Assembly: GCA_014526335.1 (NCBI GenBank)
Contig: JACTAT010000282.1
Location: 525,335 to 589,334, forward strand
Reading direction: 5' to 3'
DNA: 64,000 nucleotides
From: Chrysaora quinquecirrha
Taxonomy: Eukaryota; Cnidaria; Scyphozoa; Semaeostomeae; Pelagiidae
Position 1 is the stretch's first letter; every line of letters starts with the position of its first letter. Under the pieces are notes generated by a model. It was not told the DNA's origin and did no database searches. It saw only the letters and a list, made by a program, of their open reading frames with translations. Shown piece after piece: positions 44,002 through 55,384 of the stretch. The position numbers and the translations under genes are program-made.

Positions 44002-45016
44002 CTTATTTTATTCAAGAAACATTCTTACTTAGTCATTGCCATTTGCAGTGAAGAAGTCTTTACTATTTTGAACATTTTTGCCGAGATAAAAAGAACACTT
44101 ATTTTATTCAAGAAACATTCTTACTTAGTTATTGCCATTTGCAGTCAAGAAGTCTTTACTATTTTGAACATTTTTGCCGAGATCAAGAGAACACTTATTT
44201 TATTCAAGAAACATTCTTACATAGTCATTGCCATTTGCAGTGAAGAAGTCTTTACTATTTTGAACATTTTTGCCAAGATCAAGAGAACACTTATTTTATT
44301 CAAGAAATATTCTTACATAGTCATTGCCATTTGCAGTCAAGAAGTCTTTACTATTTTGAACATTTTTGCCGAGATAAAAAAGAACACTTATTTTATTCAA
44401 GAAACATTCTTACTTAGTTATTGCCATTTGCAGTCAAGAAGTCTTTACTATTTTGAACATTTTTGCCGAGATCAAGAGAAGACTTATTTTATTCAAGAAA
44501 CATTCTTACATAGTCATTGCCATTTGCAGTGAAGAAGTCTTTACTATTTTGAACATTTTTGCCAAGATCAAGAGAACACTTATCTTATTCAAGAAACATT
44601 CTTACATAGTCATTGCCATTTGCAGTCAAGAAGTCTTTACTATTTTGAACATTTTTGCCGAGATCAAAAGAACACTTATTTTATTCAAGAAACATTCTTA
44701 CATAGTAATTGCCATTTGCAGTGAAGAAGTCTTTACTATTTTGAAAATTTTTGCCGAGATCAAGAGAACACTTATTTTATTCAAGAAACATTCTTACTTA
44801 GTTATTGCCATTTGCAGTGAAGAAGTCTTTACTATTTTGAACATTTTTGCCGAGATAAAAAGAACACTTATTTTATTCAAGAAACATTCTTACTTAGTTA
44901 TTGCCATTTGCAGTCAAGAAGTCTTTACTATTTTGAACATTTTTGCCGAGATCAAGAGAACACTTATTTTATTCAAGAAACATTCTTACATAGTCATTGC
45001 CATTTGCAGTGAAGAC
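43990..45016. repeat. 96-bp satellite, right block (about 10.7 units)
   Basis: Continuation of the block at 38010-39436 after the PLE insertion, same orientation and period. It ends near gcagtgaagac at 45016, where the sequence changes to the THAP gene remnant. Confidence 0.9.
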
Positions 45017-45032
45017 GTTTAGCAGGTATACT

Positions 45033-45705
45033 TTATCTTGACCCTTTGCATATAATTTCATAAATAAAATTTGCACTATATCTTAGACATGTTGAACATT
45101 TATCTTCTTTGCAAGTAATCAAAAGAGAGTAGTTCACTGAACGAAGAAATTCATCTTGGTGAAATCTTGGTTCAGAGGAACTCTTCTGGTATTGAGAAAA
45201 TGAAAACTGCTTTGGGACTACATGCCTTTGAATGTTTGAAACTTCTTTTGGATTGGGAATCTGAATGCCTTTACATAAAACAAACTGTCCAATCTCATGA
45301 ATAACATCTGATAAGGTTACATTTGAAAAAAATCTTTCATATTTTTCATATAAACTGTGGTCTTCTGCTAACATCCAGCCAAAAACTCTTATAGAAAATC
45401 GAAGAGAAGACTCTACAAATATTTTGTAATTGGGAAGAATAAAATGATCTGTTGTTGAAGAAACGGTTACCAAAGATTCTGATGACTCAATATGCCAGGA
45501 CTCGTGAAGTTTAAGCTTTGAAATAGGCTACTTGAATTCAGAGAAGCCTTTATAAACAGCAGATGAAACTAATGGAAGGTTTGGGTCTCTTCTCTCTTCT
45601 TGATAGCTGTTGTGGGGCGTGGGCAGGCGGTTGGTGTGACAATACTTTTCTTTAGCAGATTCAACGAAGGCAGTGCTCCCTCTTTTAATGTTTTACGTGT
45701 AGCAT
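45033..45705 (-). pseudogene. THAP-type transposase-like gene, exon 2 (frameshifted, truncated)
   Basis: Begins after an acceptor (tttttgctacag, AG at 45706-45707) and reads RKTLKEGALPSLNL, a signature seen in cnidarian THAP genes. Two frame breaks follow (near 45585 and 45520), and then an open frame 45473-45033 gives LPNYKIFVESSLRFSIRVFGWML, HEIGQFVLCKGIQIP and HVVPKQFSF. It ends at the Cys pair CKEDKCSTC just before the 96-bp satellite, so the rest of the gene is missing. Its role in living genes of this type is unclear to me; a THAP start suggests DNA binding by a transposase-derived protein. Confidence 0.55.
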
Positions 45706-45951
45706 CTGTAGCAAAAAGAAAAAAAATTAATTAAGATGTGCATTTTAACTATTCTTTAACATACTAAATGGTAACTGTAGGTATTGTGGCATTGTGGTCA
45801 TATCCAGCTGGCTTTATGTGATGTCAGAATCCCAGCAAGGTCGGGTCGGCTACTGAGATCCTAGCGACTGGTGCTAAAACTACACAATTTCATTTTCAGG
45901 AGTGAAGATTCAATACTATGTAGAGTTAAATAAAGAGTAAAGATTACTTAC
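45706..45951 (-). other. Spliceosomal intron of the THAP gene remnant
   Basis: A GTAAGT donor at 45946-45951 and a TACAG acceptor preceded by a long pyrimidine tract, 246 nt. Joining the exons keeps phase (the codon is split after one base) between EDQIWN and YATRKTLKEG. This gives internal evidence for a eukaryotic intron. Confidence 0.6.
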
Positions 45952-46182
45952 AATTCCAAATCTGGTCTTCTGTGAAGTGTTTTTCACATATGTAAAGCTT
46001 ATCCGAATCAATTTGAAGTTGGAGATTTGATCAATAACTTGGTCTTTAACGACAATGTTAACTAGCTCACTTCTCCATTTCTTGTTCAATTCGTTATTCG
46101 GTGCAGGAATCTTGAAAATACTGACATTCTTATGTCTCCTGGACGTTGGACAGCCGTATATGGAGCAATTTGCTCCAGGCAT
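45952..46182 (-). pseudogene. THAP zinc-finger exon 1
   Basis: Starts MPGANCSIYGCPTSRRH, the C2 half of a THAP zinc finger, followed by IFKIP and WRSELVNIV. The second half, LYICEKHFTEDQ with the C-x2-H pair, is present around 45955-45990 but in another frame, so one base has been lost or gained near 46010-46030. THAP fingers bind DNA. The exon ends at the GTAAGT donor. Confidence 0.65.
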
Positions 46183-46362
46183 ACTCCGAAAAAAAGAAGA
46201 AACAAGGAAACATTCACAGCAAAGTAACGCTTACCCATTTCACAAGGTTAGGCTGAATATGCGTGCATCTTCCTGCACCCTTGGAGGTCTGGGTATGAAT
46301 AAATTCTTTAACAAAGAGTTCAAACAATAGCGCATTGTTAGCTTCCAGACTATCTCTCTCTT

Positions 46363-46776
46363 GTGACTATGCTCTGGATTATGAGAAATCTGTCAACAAC
46401 CACAATACTATTATGTCATATATGGATAAGTTCACAAATTGAAAATATACTAATATATCTTATACTCCATCAAAAAAAAGATACGAAAACATTTTTAGCA
46501 ATGAACTATAGTACGTACTGTAACTCATACATTGAAGATTCCTCTAAGGCATTAACATATAAAACTGGTAAGAATCGCATCTTTCTGGAACTATACCTTC
46601 AAATAAGCACAGACAGGAAATATAGAAGAATGCTTGCGAAATTAAGACTGGGTGACACTTGCTTAGAAATAGAACAAGGAAGACATTGTAGGCCCCCAAT
46701 AGATTGTGATTGACGTTTTTGCAATTCCTGCACCAATAAAGTAGAAAATGAAAAAACTAAGGGGTTAATCCAAAAA
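46363..46776 (+). pseudogene. C-terminal fragment of a LINE reverse transcriptase
   Basis: The frame ends MLAKLRLGDTCLEIEQGRHC and then, past a TGA, RFCNSC and KVENE. The pattern (arginine-flanked L-x-LRLG...L-x-IE-x-GR, then R-x-C-x2-C) is typical of the region after the thumb in many non-LTR RTs. No catalytic domain is visible upstream. The source family is not identified. Confidence 0.45.
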
Positions 46777-47128
46777 TTAGACTAACAATTGTAAGTTATA
46801 TTACCTTACATTAACACTTCATAAACGTCCAGCAAAATGAATATTGCAGTCCACCACAATGCAGTAAGGAGGAGTATGGTTCCCTTGAGTTACTTACACT
46901 TTGAAGAAGGTAGGGAGTTTCTTTTAGAACTTATCCATTCTTCGCATGTTTTTATCAGACTGTCATAGTTAGATGCTGTACTTGTACCCATTGGGGTCAA
47001 AGTAAGAATGGCTCAAACAATCATCTTCTGTCTGCAGAAATATACCGAGGAAATATCTTTTACTCCCTATCCAGAGCAGACATCTACTCTAGTTTATGTA
47101 AAAGTGCATTGTCATAAAAAATGAAAAA
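46777..47128. other. Stretch without recognised gene
   Basis: AT-rich, with no frame longer than chance and no repeat noticed. Confidence 0.3.
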
Positions 47129-47547
47129 TTATGAGATTGGTATATTGAACTCGATATTTTGAAGCCACATCGGTCTAGTAAATGGTCTTTGGTATGGACT
47201 GATTGTAATAAACAATGATGGGTATCTATGCAACCTTACAGCACGATTCAAAAATCTGTGCTTCCACTTCCAATAAGCAGGAGAGAAAGGCTCACTTTCT
47301 TCATAGCAGATCAACTGCTATTGACTGAATGTATTTGAGATATAGCATGATGAGTTTAAATCAGAGTTATTGTTTTATACATCCAATGGTCAAAATTGAA
47401 CAGCATTAATTCAACATGCAGAGAAAAATCATAAACTGAGGAATATAATTTTGTTGCAAAAGATATTTTGCTGCTTTTCCTCATACAAGCTGCCCCTAGT
47501 ATTGTGTCGAACCAGCATGCATAAGGATAAAGAAGAGGCCCAAGCAA
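47129..47547 (-). pseudogene. Unidentified coding remnant
   Basis: Two short frames (47547-47356 and 47314-47129) look coding-like: FATKLYSSVYDF and WKHRFLNRAVRLHRYPSLFITISPYQRPFTRP. The second has a faint similarity to the N-terminal part of Helitron-like replication proteins, where a PTLF-x-T-x-S motif occurs. This is too weak to name. Stops separate the pieces. Confidence 0.2.
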
Positions 47548-48226
47548 GTATTCAATACCTTTCCACCTGAAGACATAAAAGATTGCGGATTCATTTCAAG
47601 CCTTGTAATAAATATCACACTGCTAAAGATGGTATCTGTATAAGGACTTATCATTATTTATCAAAAAACTATATGCCTCAAGTAGTTGATGTCTTCTGTT
47701 CACATTTTGAATTCAATAAATTTTTTCCAACTGAGCATTCTGATCGCATTTTATATTCAAAATATCCATTTTTCGTTGGTAACCATACCTTTAAACTTCA
47801 AATCTTCCAGAATCATTACCAAATATTGATGATATTTGATTTTCATCTCATCAAAAAGAAATAAGTTGTTGTAGAACGTTTTGAGACTTTGGAACCAAAT
47901 ACTTTCCAGTGATGCAATTACAAATGTTGTCTTCTCTTGAGCTGTTTTTGGACTTCAAACATGGTGGGTATATAACTAGTGGAGCTAAAGAACGGCAATT
48001 GTCGCAGAATTCCCATAGCATTCAAGAAATTCATTGCCCCAAAATCAATTCTGTGTAAATAGGTCCTTGTCTAGGAAGAGGAAAATCATAAACATCAATA
48101 TTTGCTCAATCTATATATTCATATGTTTGTGGATAAAGAAAATGAATGTCTAGGGTTCCTGTAGTGTTCTGCTAATTTTCTATTCCAGGGCAGTGGTATA
48201 TTCACAGCATTTCAAAGTCTCGCATT
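47548..48226. other. Stretch without recognised gene
   Basis: Contains a plus-strand frame at 47583-47864 with no recognised motif, and degenerate minus-strand sequence that may continue the remnant at 47129-47547. No repeats seen. Confidence 0.3.
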
Positions 48227-48357
48227 GTGTTATTAAAGAAATGGAAAATAACAAATAAACAGATCCTTGACGAATACAAAATCAATACAACACTTTCATT
48301 GAATATAAAAAACTACTCAGGCATAAACCGAAGACTAGCAATATCAAAATTTCATGA

Positions 48358-48445
48358 ACAAAACAACAACAACGGCAACAACAACAAAAATTACAACAAC
48401 AACAACCATAACAAAAAAAATTAATAGCAACAACATACAGCCATA
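48358..48445. repeat. Low-complexity (CAA/AAC)n stretch
   Basis: Runs of aacaacaac interrupted by single substitutions. The Asn-rich open frame across it (48227-48424) is a by-product of the repeat. Confidence 0.7.
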
Positions 48446-48559
48446 TATACAGTTGTCAAAATGTAATTTGTCAATGGCCATAAAATACCTTCCATTAATG
48501 TAACCATGTAAAAATTTTCTTTACAGATTTCAATTGACGCTTTCAAAAGTGCTTTCAAG

Positions 48560-49264
48560 ATGATGATTGAGGACATTAAAGACGACATAAAGTCTGTTAA
48601 ATCAGATATCAATGACCTTCGTGAAAGTTTGACTTTCTCACAGAAGGACATTGAGAACCAAGAAAAGAAACTATCCGACATTGAAAAAACGGTCTCTTCA
48701 AAAGTTAAAGAAATTGACAATCTGTCTGACTCAATGGATTCAGTAGACAACAGCATTGAATATCTAGAAAATCAAAGCCGCAGAAATAACATAAAGATTA
48801 TGGGTGTTCCTGAAGATAAAGACAATGAACGCTCATGGGATGATACTGAAAAAGTTGTGAAAGATCTAATTAAGGAAAAACTTAATCTAACTGAAGAGGT
48901 AGAAATTGAAAGATGTCACAGGGTTGGGAACCCCAATTCCAGTGGAAGGAGTCAACATCAAAGAAGAGGTGGTAGAGATGCCAACGGCCCCAGAAATATT
49001 GTTGTCAAATTAGCAAAATGGAAGGTGAAAGAAAAGATCCTAAAGGAAGCAAGAACTATCAAGCCAGATGGGGTGAAGTTTCTCAACGATTTCTCTTCAA
49101 GAACTCTTGAAAGACGTGCCGATAAAATTCCTCAGTTAATTGAAGCTCGCAAACAGGGTAAAATTGCTTACTTTGTCATGGACAAATTAATTATTAAGAA
49201 CAGACCACCTACTCAAAAGCAAGATGTTTCACATGATTCTGAGGTATCTTTTGACACTTTTTAA
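48560..49264 (+). CDS. LINE ORF1 protein (coiled coil, RRM, C-terminal domain)
   Basis: 234 codons. Residues about 1-75 form a Glu/Lys/Asp-rich coiled coil with heptad-like spacing. LENQSRRNNIKIMGVPE at about 69-85 is the characteristic start of the L1-type RRM. The C-terminal part (KWKVKEKILKEAR, then RTLERRADKIPQLIEARKQG) matches the ORF1 C-terminal domain. ORF1 proteins of this kind bind element RNA and act as chaperones. The frame is open and could extend upstream to a stop at about 48509, but the ATG at 48560 is the first. A possible acceptor (tttctttacag) precedes it. Confidence 0.75.
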   Translation: MMIEDIKDDIKSVKSDINDLRESLTFSQKDIENQEKKLSDIEKTVSSKVKEIDNLSDSMDSVDNSIEYLENQSRRNNIKIMGVPEDKDNERSWDDTEKVVKDLIKEKLNLTEEVEIERCHRVGNPNSSGRSQHQRRGGRDANGPRNIVVKLAKWKVKEKILKEARTIKPDGVKFLNDFSSRTLERRADKIPQLIEARKQGKIAYFVMDKLIIKNRPPTQKQDVSHDSEVSFDTF

Positions 49265-49340
49265 ACTACAGAAATAAAATAGCTACAAAAAACAATCGTT
49301 GCGTTGAAGAAAATTTGACGTTGTTGTTTAAGCCAGTCAG

Positions 49341-49364
49341 TTTTTTTTTTTTTTTTTTTTTTTT
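49341..49364 (+). repeat. T24 tract between ORF1 and ORF2
   Basis: Twenty-four T residues followed by cag, lying 76 bp after the ORF1 stop and 27 bp before the PHD frame. It looks like a strong pyrimidine tract of a splice acceptor, but it could also be an old inserted oligo(A) tail in antisense. Confidence 0.6.
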
Positions 49365-49390
49365 CAGTTTATTCTAATTTCTAGGCCCAA

Positions 49391-49660
49391 ATGGTAAGAA
49401 CTATTAATCACCCATGTGGCACCTGTCACAAAAATGTAACCAAAAATGGTATTCTTTGCAATGAATGCAATTTTTGGTATCATATAAAATGCAATGACAT
49501 TTCGGTTACGGAATATGAAACACTTTCCAATGAACCTGATGATGTTCCATGGTTTTGTCTTAATTGCACTATAGCGTATTATGAATCTATTTTTCCTTTT
49601 GGCTCTATTGAAAATGAACCATTATTAAACCTTTTCGAACATGATATACCGTCCTTTTGA
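49391..49660 (+). pseudogene. PHD-finger start of LINE ORF2
   Basis: 89 codons starting MVRTINHPCGTCHKNVTKN, with the Cys/His pattern CGTC, CNEC, WYHIKC and WFCLNC, which fits a PHD finger of about 50 residues. PHD fingers occur at this position in some CR1-like LINEs. The frame then shifts into the endonuclease frame within 49641-49660. Confidence 0.65.
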
Positions 49661-51104
49661 TACATTACCCTCAGTTGAAATTACATCTCACCTTACTAAC
49701 TTACCTAACCTGCAAGATTATGATATTGATGAGCATTTGCCTTCTAATATTGACTCAAGTTATCATACTATTCAAGAATTATCTTCTTCTGATGCTTCTC
49801 ACAATGACCTTTCTTTCTTGCATATGAATATAAGAAGTCTTTCATGTCATTTTGACGAACTACATTCCTTGCTAGTTAACCTTAAAATTGGTTTTGATGT
49901 TGTTGCTGTTTCTGAAACTTGGGATTCTTTTGATAGACCACTGAGCACAAATGTTAACATTGATGGATATACTTTTCTTTCAGCAAAATCTCAAACTCAG
50001 AATGGTGGTGTTGGCCTTTACATTAAAACATGTTTGGGTGCTATTCCAAGATCAGAATTAGATAGTAATTGTGATGAGTATGAGACAATCTGGGTTGAAA
50101 TTGAAAATTCCAGGGATAAAAACATTTTAGTTTGCTGTGCCTATCGTCATCCAAATACTGAAATATCACACTTTACTGAATACCTGCAAAGGACTCTGTC
50201 CAGCCCATCTGTCGAAAATAAACATGTCTTCATCTTAGGTGACTTCAATATTAACCTACTAAATTATGACTCTCATAGTGCTACAAATGATTTTGTCAGT
50301 CTTCTTCTCTCTCACCATTACTTACCTTATATTACCCATCCAACACGTGTATCTGATCATTCCTCTACTATTATTGATAACATATTTTCCAATATATGTG
50401 ATTTGGATACCAAAAGTGGTAACATTCTGACACAAATTGCAGATCATTTTCCTCAGTTTTTAACAGTTAAAAAGGTGGTGTCTTCAAACAAAACCATGTC
50501 ATATTATCATCATGATTATTCGAAATTTGATCAAGAAAGATTTCTCGAAGATTTTAATAATCTTAATTTTGATTATTTGAATGATAATCAGAGTGATATC
50601 AATTCAAAATTTAATAGGTTTCTTGCCATCCTTGAAGGCATTGTTGAAAAGCATGCTCCATTGAAGAAGCTTACAAAAAAAGACATCAAATTGCAAAACA
50701 AACCATGGATAAATAGCAAGATTAGAAAAATGATTCAATTAAGAGACAAATTACTAAAAAAACTTAGGAAGAAGCCCGATCCTGTAGTAAACCTTGCATA
50801 TAAACAATTTAGGAACCGCATTGCTTCTGAGCTTAAAGAAAGCAAGAAATCTTATTACCAGAACTATTTCAATGTCAATAGTAATAATATGAAACTTTTA
50901 TGGTCTGGAATAAAGTCTATCATAAGCATTAAAAAATCCAGTACAAATCTTATTAGTAAACTGAAGGATTCAAGTGGCAATCCAACAACGGATTCTACAA
51001 CTATGGCTAATACTTTTAATAAGTTTTTGTCAATGTGGCTGATGATGTTACAAAAAGTATACCCAGATCTCCAAAATCTCCCCTTAGTTACCTTGAAAAT
51101 ATAA
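49641..51104 (+). pseudogene. LINE ORF2 apurinic-type endonuclease part
   Basis: 487 codons. Endonuclease motifs in order: LSFLHMNIRSL (Asn), VVAVSETW (Glu), NGGVGLYI, CCAYRHPN (Tyr/Arg), ILGDFNINLL (Asp/Asn), STIIDNIFSN (Asp) and IADHFP (Asp-His). All the key residues appear present, so the nuclease domain may be intact. The frame ends before the RT because of a shift near 51035-51060. The enzyme nicks target DNA to prime reverse transcription. Confidence 0.75.
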
Positions 51105-51949
51105 ATGATAGTACATTTTTCATTTCTCCTACAGCCCCATATGAAATTGCAGATATAATAAATCTCTTAAAAATTGGCAAGTCAACTGGTCCAAATAGTA
51201 TACCTATTAAATTATTGAAAATTCTTTCTGTTTGTATTTCTTCCCCCTTATCTGATATCATTAATGAGTCTTTTCAATCTGGTATCTTTCCTGCTAAAAT
51301 GCAACAAGCAAAAGTTATTCCTTTGTTCAAAAAAGGCTGTCCTTTGACTGCTTCAAATTATAGACCAATATCTCTGCTGTCTGTATTCAGTAAAATCACA
51401 GAGAAATTGATGTATAAGCGTTTATATAATTTTTTGGAAGAGCACAAAATTTTGTATGATCTCCAATTTGGTTTTCGTGCTAAGCATTCTGTAAATCATG
51501 CACTAATTAGTTTAACTGAATCTATCAAAAACAGCTTGGATAACAAAAAATTCGGATGTGGAATTTTCCTTGATCTACAAAAAGCCTTTGATACAGTCAA
51601 TCATAAAATTCTACTAGACAAGCTTGAACATTATGGTATTCGTGGTACAGCTTTGGCATGGTTTAGTTCCTACCTTAGTAACAGAAGTCAGTACGTATCT
51701 GTAAATGGTTGCAAATCTAGTCATCTGAATGTTAAATGCGGTGTACCGCAAGGGTCTGTTCTTGGCCCACTTCTATTTCTAATTTATATAAATGATCTTC
51801 CTAACTCTTCTTCTAAACTTTCCTTCTATCTTTTTGCTGATGATACGAACATTTACTTTGATTCAGATACCTTAGTTGATCTTCAAAAAATTGTCAATAA
51901 GGAACTTAGACATGTCAAAAAGTGGTTGGATGCTAATAAACTTGTTTAA
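51035..51949 (+). pseudogene. LINE ORF2 reverse transcriptase domain
   Basis: 304 codons carrying the non-LTR RT series: GKSTGPNSIP, PLFKKGCPLTASNYRPISLLS, DLQFGFRAKHSVNHAL, GIFLDLQKAFDTVNH (motif A, Asp), GVPQGSVLGPLLF (motif B) and FADDTNIYF (motif C, Asp pair). All catalytic residues are seen. It ends at a shift after WLDANKLV, and the reading continues in 51876-52679. Confidence 0.8.
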
Positions 51950-52679
51950 TATTGGAAAAACAAACTTTGTTGTTTTTCATTCTGTACAAAATTCCTTGAG
52001 TGAAAGTTTAACTATAAAAATTGGAAATCAACACATTACACAAGCTAAATATGTCAAGTTTCTTGGCCTGCTCTTAGATGAACATCTTAGCTGGAAGTAC
52101 CATCTGTGTGAACTATCCAAGAAGCTTTCAAGAACATGTGGTGTATTCTTTAAAATAAGACATCTTCTACCAGCTAGTATTCTGGTATCTCTATATAATT
52201 CTTTATTTTCTTCATTTCTTCAATATGGTATTGTTGTCTGGGGTCTTACTTATGAAGTGCACACCAAACCAATATATCTTCTACAAAAGAAAGTTCTTAG
52301 AGCTATTGCATTCAAGTCTTTTACTTCTCCATCTACACCAATCTTCTCTGATTTCAAAATTCTTAAATTGTATGATTTGTTTTACTTAAAGCTACTCATC
52401 TTTGTTTACGAATCTGTAAACAAGATTTCTCCTGTCTGTTTTCACAATCTTTTTGAAATTTTATCATCTGTTCATCAATATAATACACGGCAGGCTTCTA
52501 AAGGTGATATTTTCATAACTCGTGAAAATACAGTTTTGTATGGGTTAAGATCTATCAGATATGCAGGTGCAAAGGCATGGAATGACATCCCCTATTTAAT
52601 TAAGATATCTCCCTCAAGCATGAATTTTCGTTCAAAACTTAAATTACATCTATTATCTACAAATTATCAAGTGAGCTAA
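51876..52679 (+). pseudogene. LINE ORF2 C-terminal region
   Basis: After the shift the frame gives KTNFVVFHS, YVKFLGLLLDEHLSWK and a C-terminal part ending AGAKAWNDIPYLIK...FRSKLKLHL, the usual end of CR1/Jockey-type ORF2. Stop at 52677-52679. Confidence 0.75.
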
Positions 52680-52987
52680 AATCTGATTTGCACAATTCAG
52701 CATCAAATTTCCAATTGATACAAATAAATTGAAATAGGTTTTTATCAACAGGGGGTGCTCTCTCCTCGATTAGTTTAGCTACTGAGAGAGTTCCTCCTTT
52801 AAGAAATTCCCCTCATACAATAGATTTTGACCTTTTTGTTTTTCTACTTCACACACTTGTATTTGTATTTAGCTATATTTGTATTTGTATTTAGCTGTAT
52901 TTGTATTTAGCTGTATTTGTATTTGTAATTTGAATTGTATGATGTGGAATTTTAAAATGAAATGAACTGAACTGAACTGAACTGAAC
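52680..52987 (+). other. 3' untranslated region and TGAAC tail of the LINE
   Basis: Includes a short minisatellite of the type tgtatttgtatttagc (about 52855-52926) and ends with five TGAAC units. The end abuts a minus-strand RT fragment directly. Confidence 0.7.
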
Positions 52988-53262
52988 TATTTGATACGTG
53001 AGTCCCAAACCCTCTCTAGAGCATTCAAGGCTCCCCAGGCTTTGGCAATACGTGTCTTGATGTCGCGAGTGGTATTTGTGTAGCTACCAAGGTAGACAGA
53101 ATCATCCACTTTTTCTATGACGTCTCCGTTTAGGGAACGAATCGTTTGAGGAAGAGTTGATATGCATAGCCTTTGTCTTTCCAGCATTTAGAAAAAGACC
53201 AATTGACTTTGCAGCGATCTCAACTTTGTGGAAGAATGCCTCAGCTTTGTTGATGGTGTTTA
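52987..53262 (-). pseudogene. Fragment of another non-LTR reverse transcriptase
   Basis: Minus-strand reading gives KAEAFFHKVEIAAKSIGLFL and NAGKTKAM, then in a second frame IRSLNGDVIEKVDDSVYLGS and DIKTRIAKAWGALNALERVW. These match the region after motif D of many RTE/craniofacial-type LINE RTs. It begins exactly where the TGAAC tail of the plus-strand LINE ends. There is one frame break near 53165-53180. No catalytic motif remains. Confidence 0.65.
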
Positions 53263-55384
53263 TTAAAAATTTGCTAGTTTTTGTCTGTGACCAGTGCTCC
53301 CAAATGCTTGATGAAAGATGTTGAGTGAAGAAGTTTCTCCCACAATATCTCCCACAAAGAAATGTTTAAGCAACATGGGCATGGAAAATAGCATACAGAA
53401 TCCTTAACCCCGAACATGGAGCATAATTTAAAGAAATTGAAAACAAGTTAACTATTTATATCATTACAATGTTTTTTAGCCAAGTACTTTGTTATGTGTT
53501 GCGTTAAAACCGAAAAGCTACCAGACTAAGAAAGTTTATAGTAACAAACATGATTAGTTTCATTGTCATTAGAGCTATGGTTATCAACCAAGTTGTTTTG
53601 AAACTAGCCCTCCAGGAAATCTCATTCTCTTCATAACTGCATCTTGACACATCAGTGAATGAGCTATTGTGTGCTTTGATAAGCTGTGCAGTTCATGGAA
53701 GTACAATAGAGAAGAAAAACAATGTGAAAATATGAAGAGAACATATGAGTAAATAAAATATAACAAATATTCATTGTCAAGAAAATGAATGCTATTGTTT
53801 GTTTACTTGTTGTGTCAATCATCGTTGCAATCCTTTCTTGATGATGCTTGCTTGTCACCTTCAAATTTTGTTGTTTTCAGCTTTTTTCTTTTTCTGGAAG
53901 GTTTCCTCCTGCTGTTCTCTGCTTTAACGTTTCCTCTTATTTTCTCCTTTTTTCTGTCGAGGATGTGGCTCCTTGTCTGAAGAACTCAATATTGGCTGTT
54001 TTTTAAACCCTCTTGTTTCTTTTTATTACTTTTCTTGACTGTTCTTAATCTTTTGGTGAATTGTCATCATCATCAGAAGGGAAGAATTTTTCGCTTCTTA
54101 TGGACTTGTTTCTTTTGTGTTGATCCTTTTTTCCTTCATCTTCTGGTACATCAGACTCCACCATTTAAAATAGTTTCTCTGTATCACTGTCGTTATTGTT
54201 ACTGTATCTTTTGATTTTTCAACGAAAGAGCAGGGGGAGCAGATCTTTTAGATCCTTGGACTTGTTGAAGTGAGGTGTGGCTAAGGTGCAAGTGACATAG
54301 CATTTGCAAGGAATGCACTACGAATATATGTATTACTATAGAATACGAAGCTCCACCCACCTCGATTGCAGCACAAATTTTCTTCATGTCAGAAGCATTT
54401 AAATGGATGATGTTCTGCACAAACGTTTTGGCATGCTCTTTTTAAATGTTTCTATTGCGATTACAAATAAATTTGTGGAGGATGTCCAACATTCACTTTC
54501 TTAGCTTGTCAATATGTTTCATTTAAAGAAAGTAGCGTTACTCTCCAATAGAGCAATATTGTTTTTACAAGTTCGCAGTTGCTGGCCTGCACAGCCATTC
54601 CTAACACTCAGGCTCGAATCTCTTGAATATGGTTTCATGTATTGTTTCATGTGTCCAAATGTAGTTACAGCATAATTTCTCTCTTCATTGTGGACAAGGA
54701 AGAGTATAAAATTTACAGAGCACACAGGAATAATATCCAAACCAAACCAACAAGTCAAATATAGGCCAGTGCATCTGGCAAAGTGATATCTTTCTTCTGA
54801 ATTGTTAACAATTGAAGAGATACATCTTCAGAACAGTGATAATTGCCAAATTGTACACAATATGCTACTGAAGCGACACTTGATCAGATTGGCCAGATCC
54901 GTGTTCAAAGCTCTCCACACACAGCAAGACACTACCGCCCTTCATAATTGCTAGCTGTGCTTGTTGCCACACTGTTCTGCCGAGCATGCATTTTTTGTTT
55001 ATAATGCCCCTTGGAACACACGGGACCAAAACGGGCCAAGTACTCACTTTCAAAGGGCAGTAAAAGCTCCCCTATTGCCCTGTTATACTCCAAAATTATC
55101 TCATTTGACACACACAAATTTTGTACGGCATACTAGATGCAAATACACAAAGATATTCAAGATTATGTACGGTTCAGTCGAGCCATGGGTGAAAATTGGG
55201 GACTTTGGTTAATCAAATACATTTAAAGCAACAAGAATAACTGATTTTTTCTTTATCCTAAATTGTGTTTGAATGAACTTGGAACTGAGTTCTTATTCTC
55301 AACAGCTATTTTTTAAATTAGTTGCAAAATACAAAAGAGAAAAAGCAAAACAAAGTTCAAATAAATCTTATATCGCTTGTGTCA
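53263..55384. other. Stretch without recognised gene
   Basis: A minus-strand frame from an ATG at 54164 encodes an acidic-basic segment (VPEDEGKKDQHKRNKS...SDDDDN) of 39 residues, and similar charged sequence continues in broken frames down to about 53840. This may be the tail of the MULE-like gene on the same strand. Otherwise no domain is recognised, and the remaining short frames look like chance. Confidence 0.3.

Larger units (their letters stand above)
48430..52987 (+). mobile_element. Nearly complete CR1/L2-type LINE
   Basis: Contains ORF1 (coiled coil plus RRM), a PHD finger, an APE-type endonuclease, an RT and a 3' end made of five TGAAC repeats (52963-52987). Short 3' tandem tails of this kind are typical of CR1/L2-like LINEs. 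The 5' end is not defined and I place it just before ORF1. ORF2 has three frame changes. The family label is inferred from domain order and motifs. Confidence 0.75.

Noticed and set aside
38010..45016. CRISPR-like array
   Set aside because: The 96-bp repeat has no unique spacers; all parts of the unit repeat. Eukaryotic satellite.
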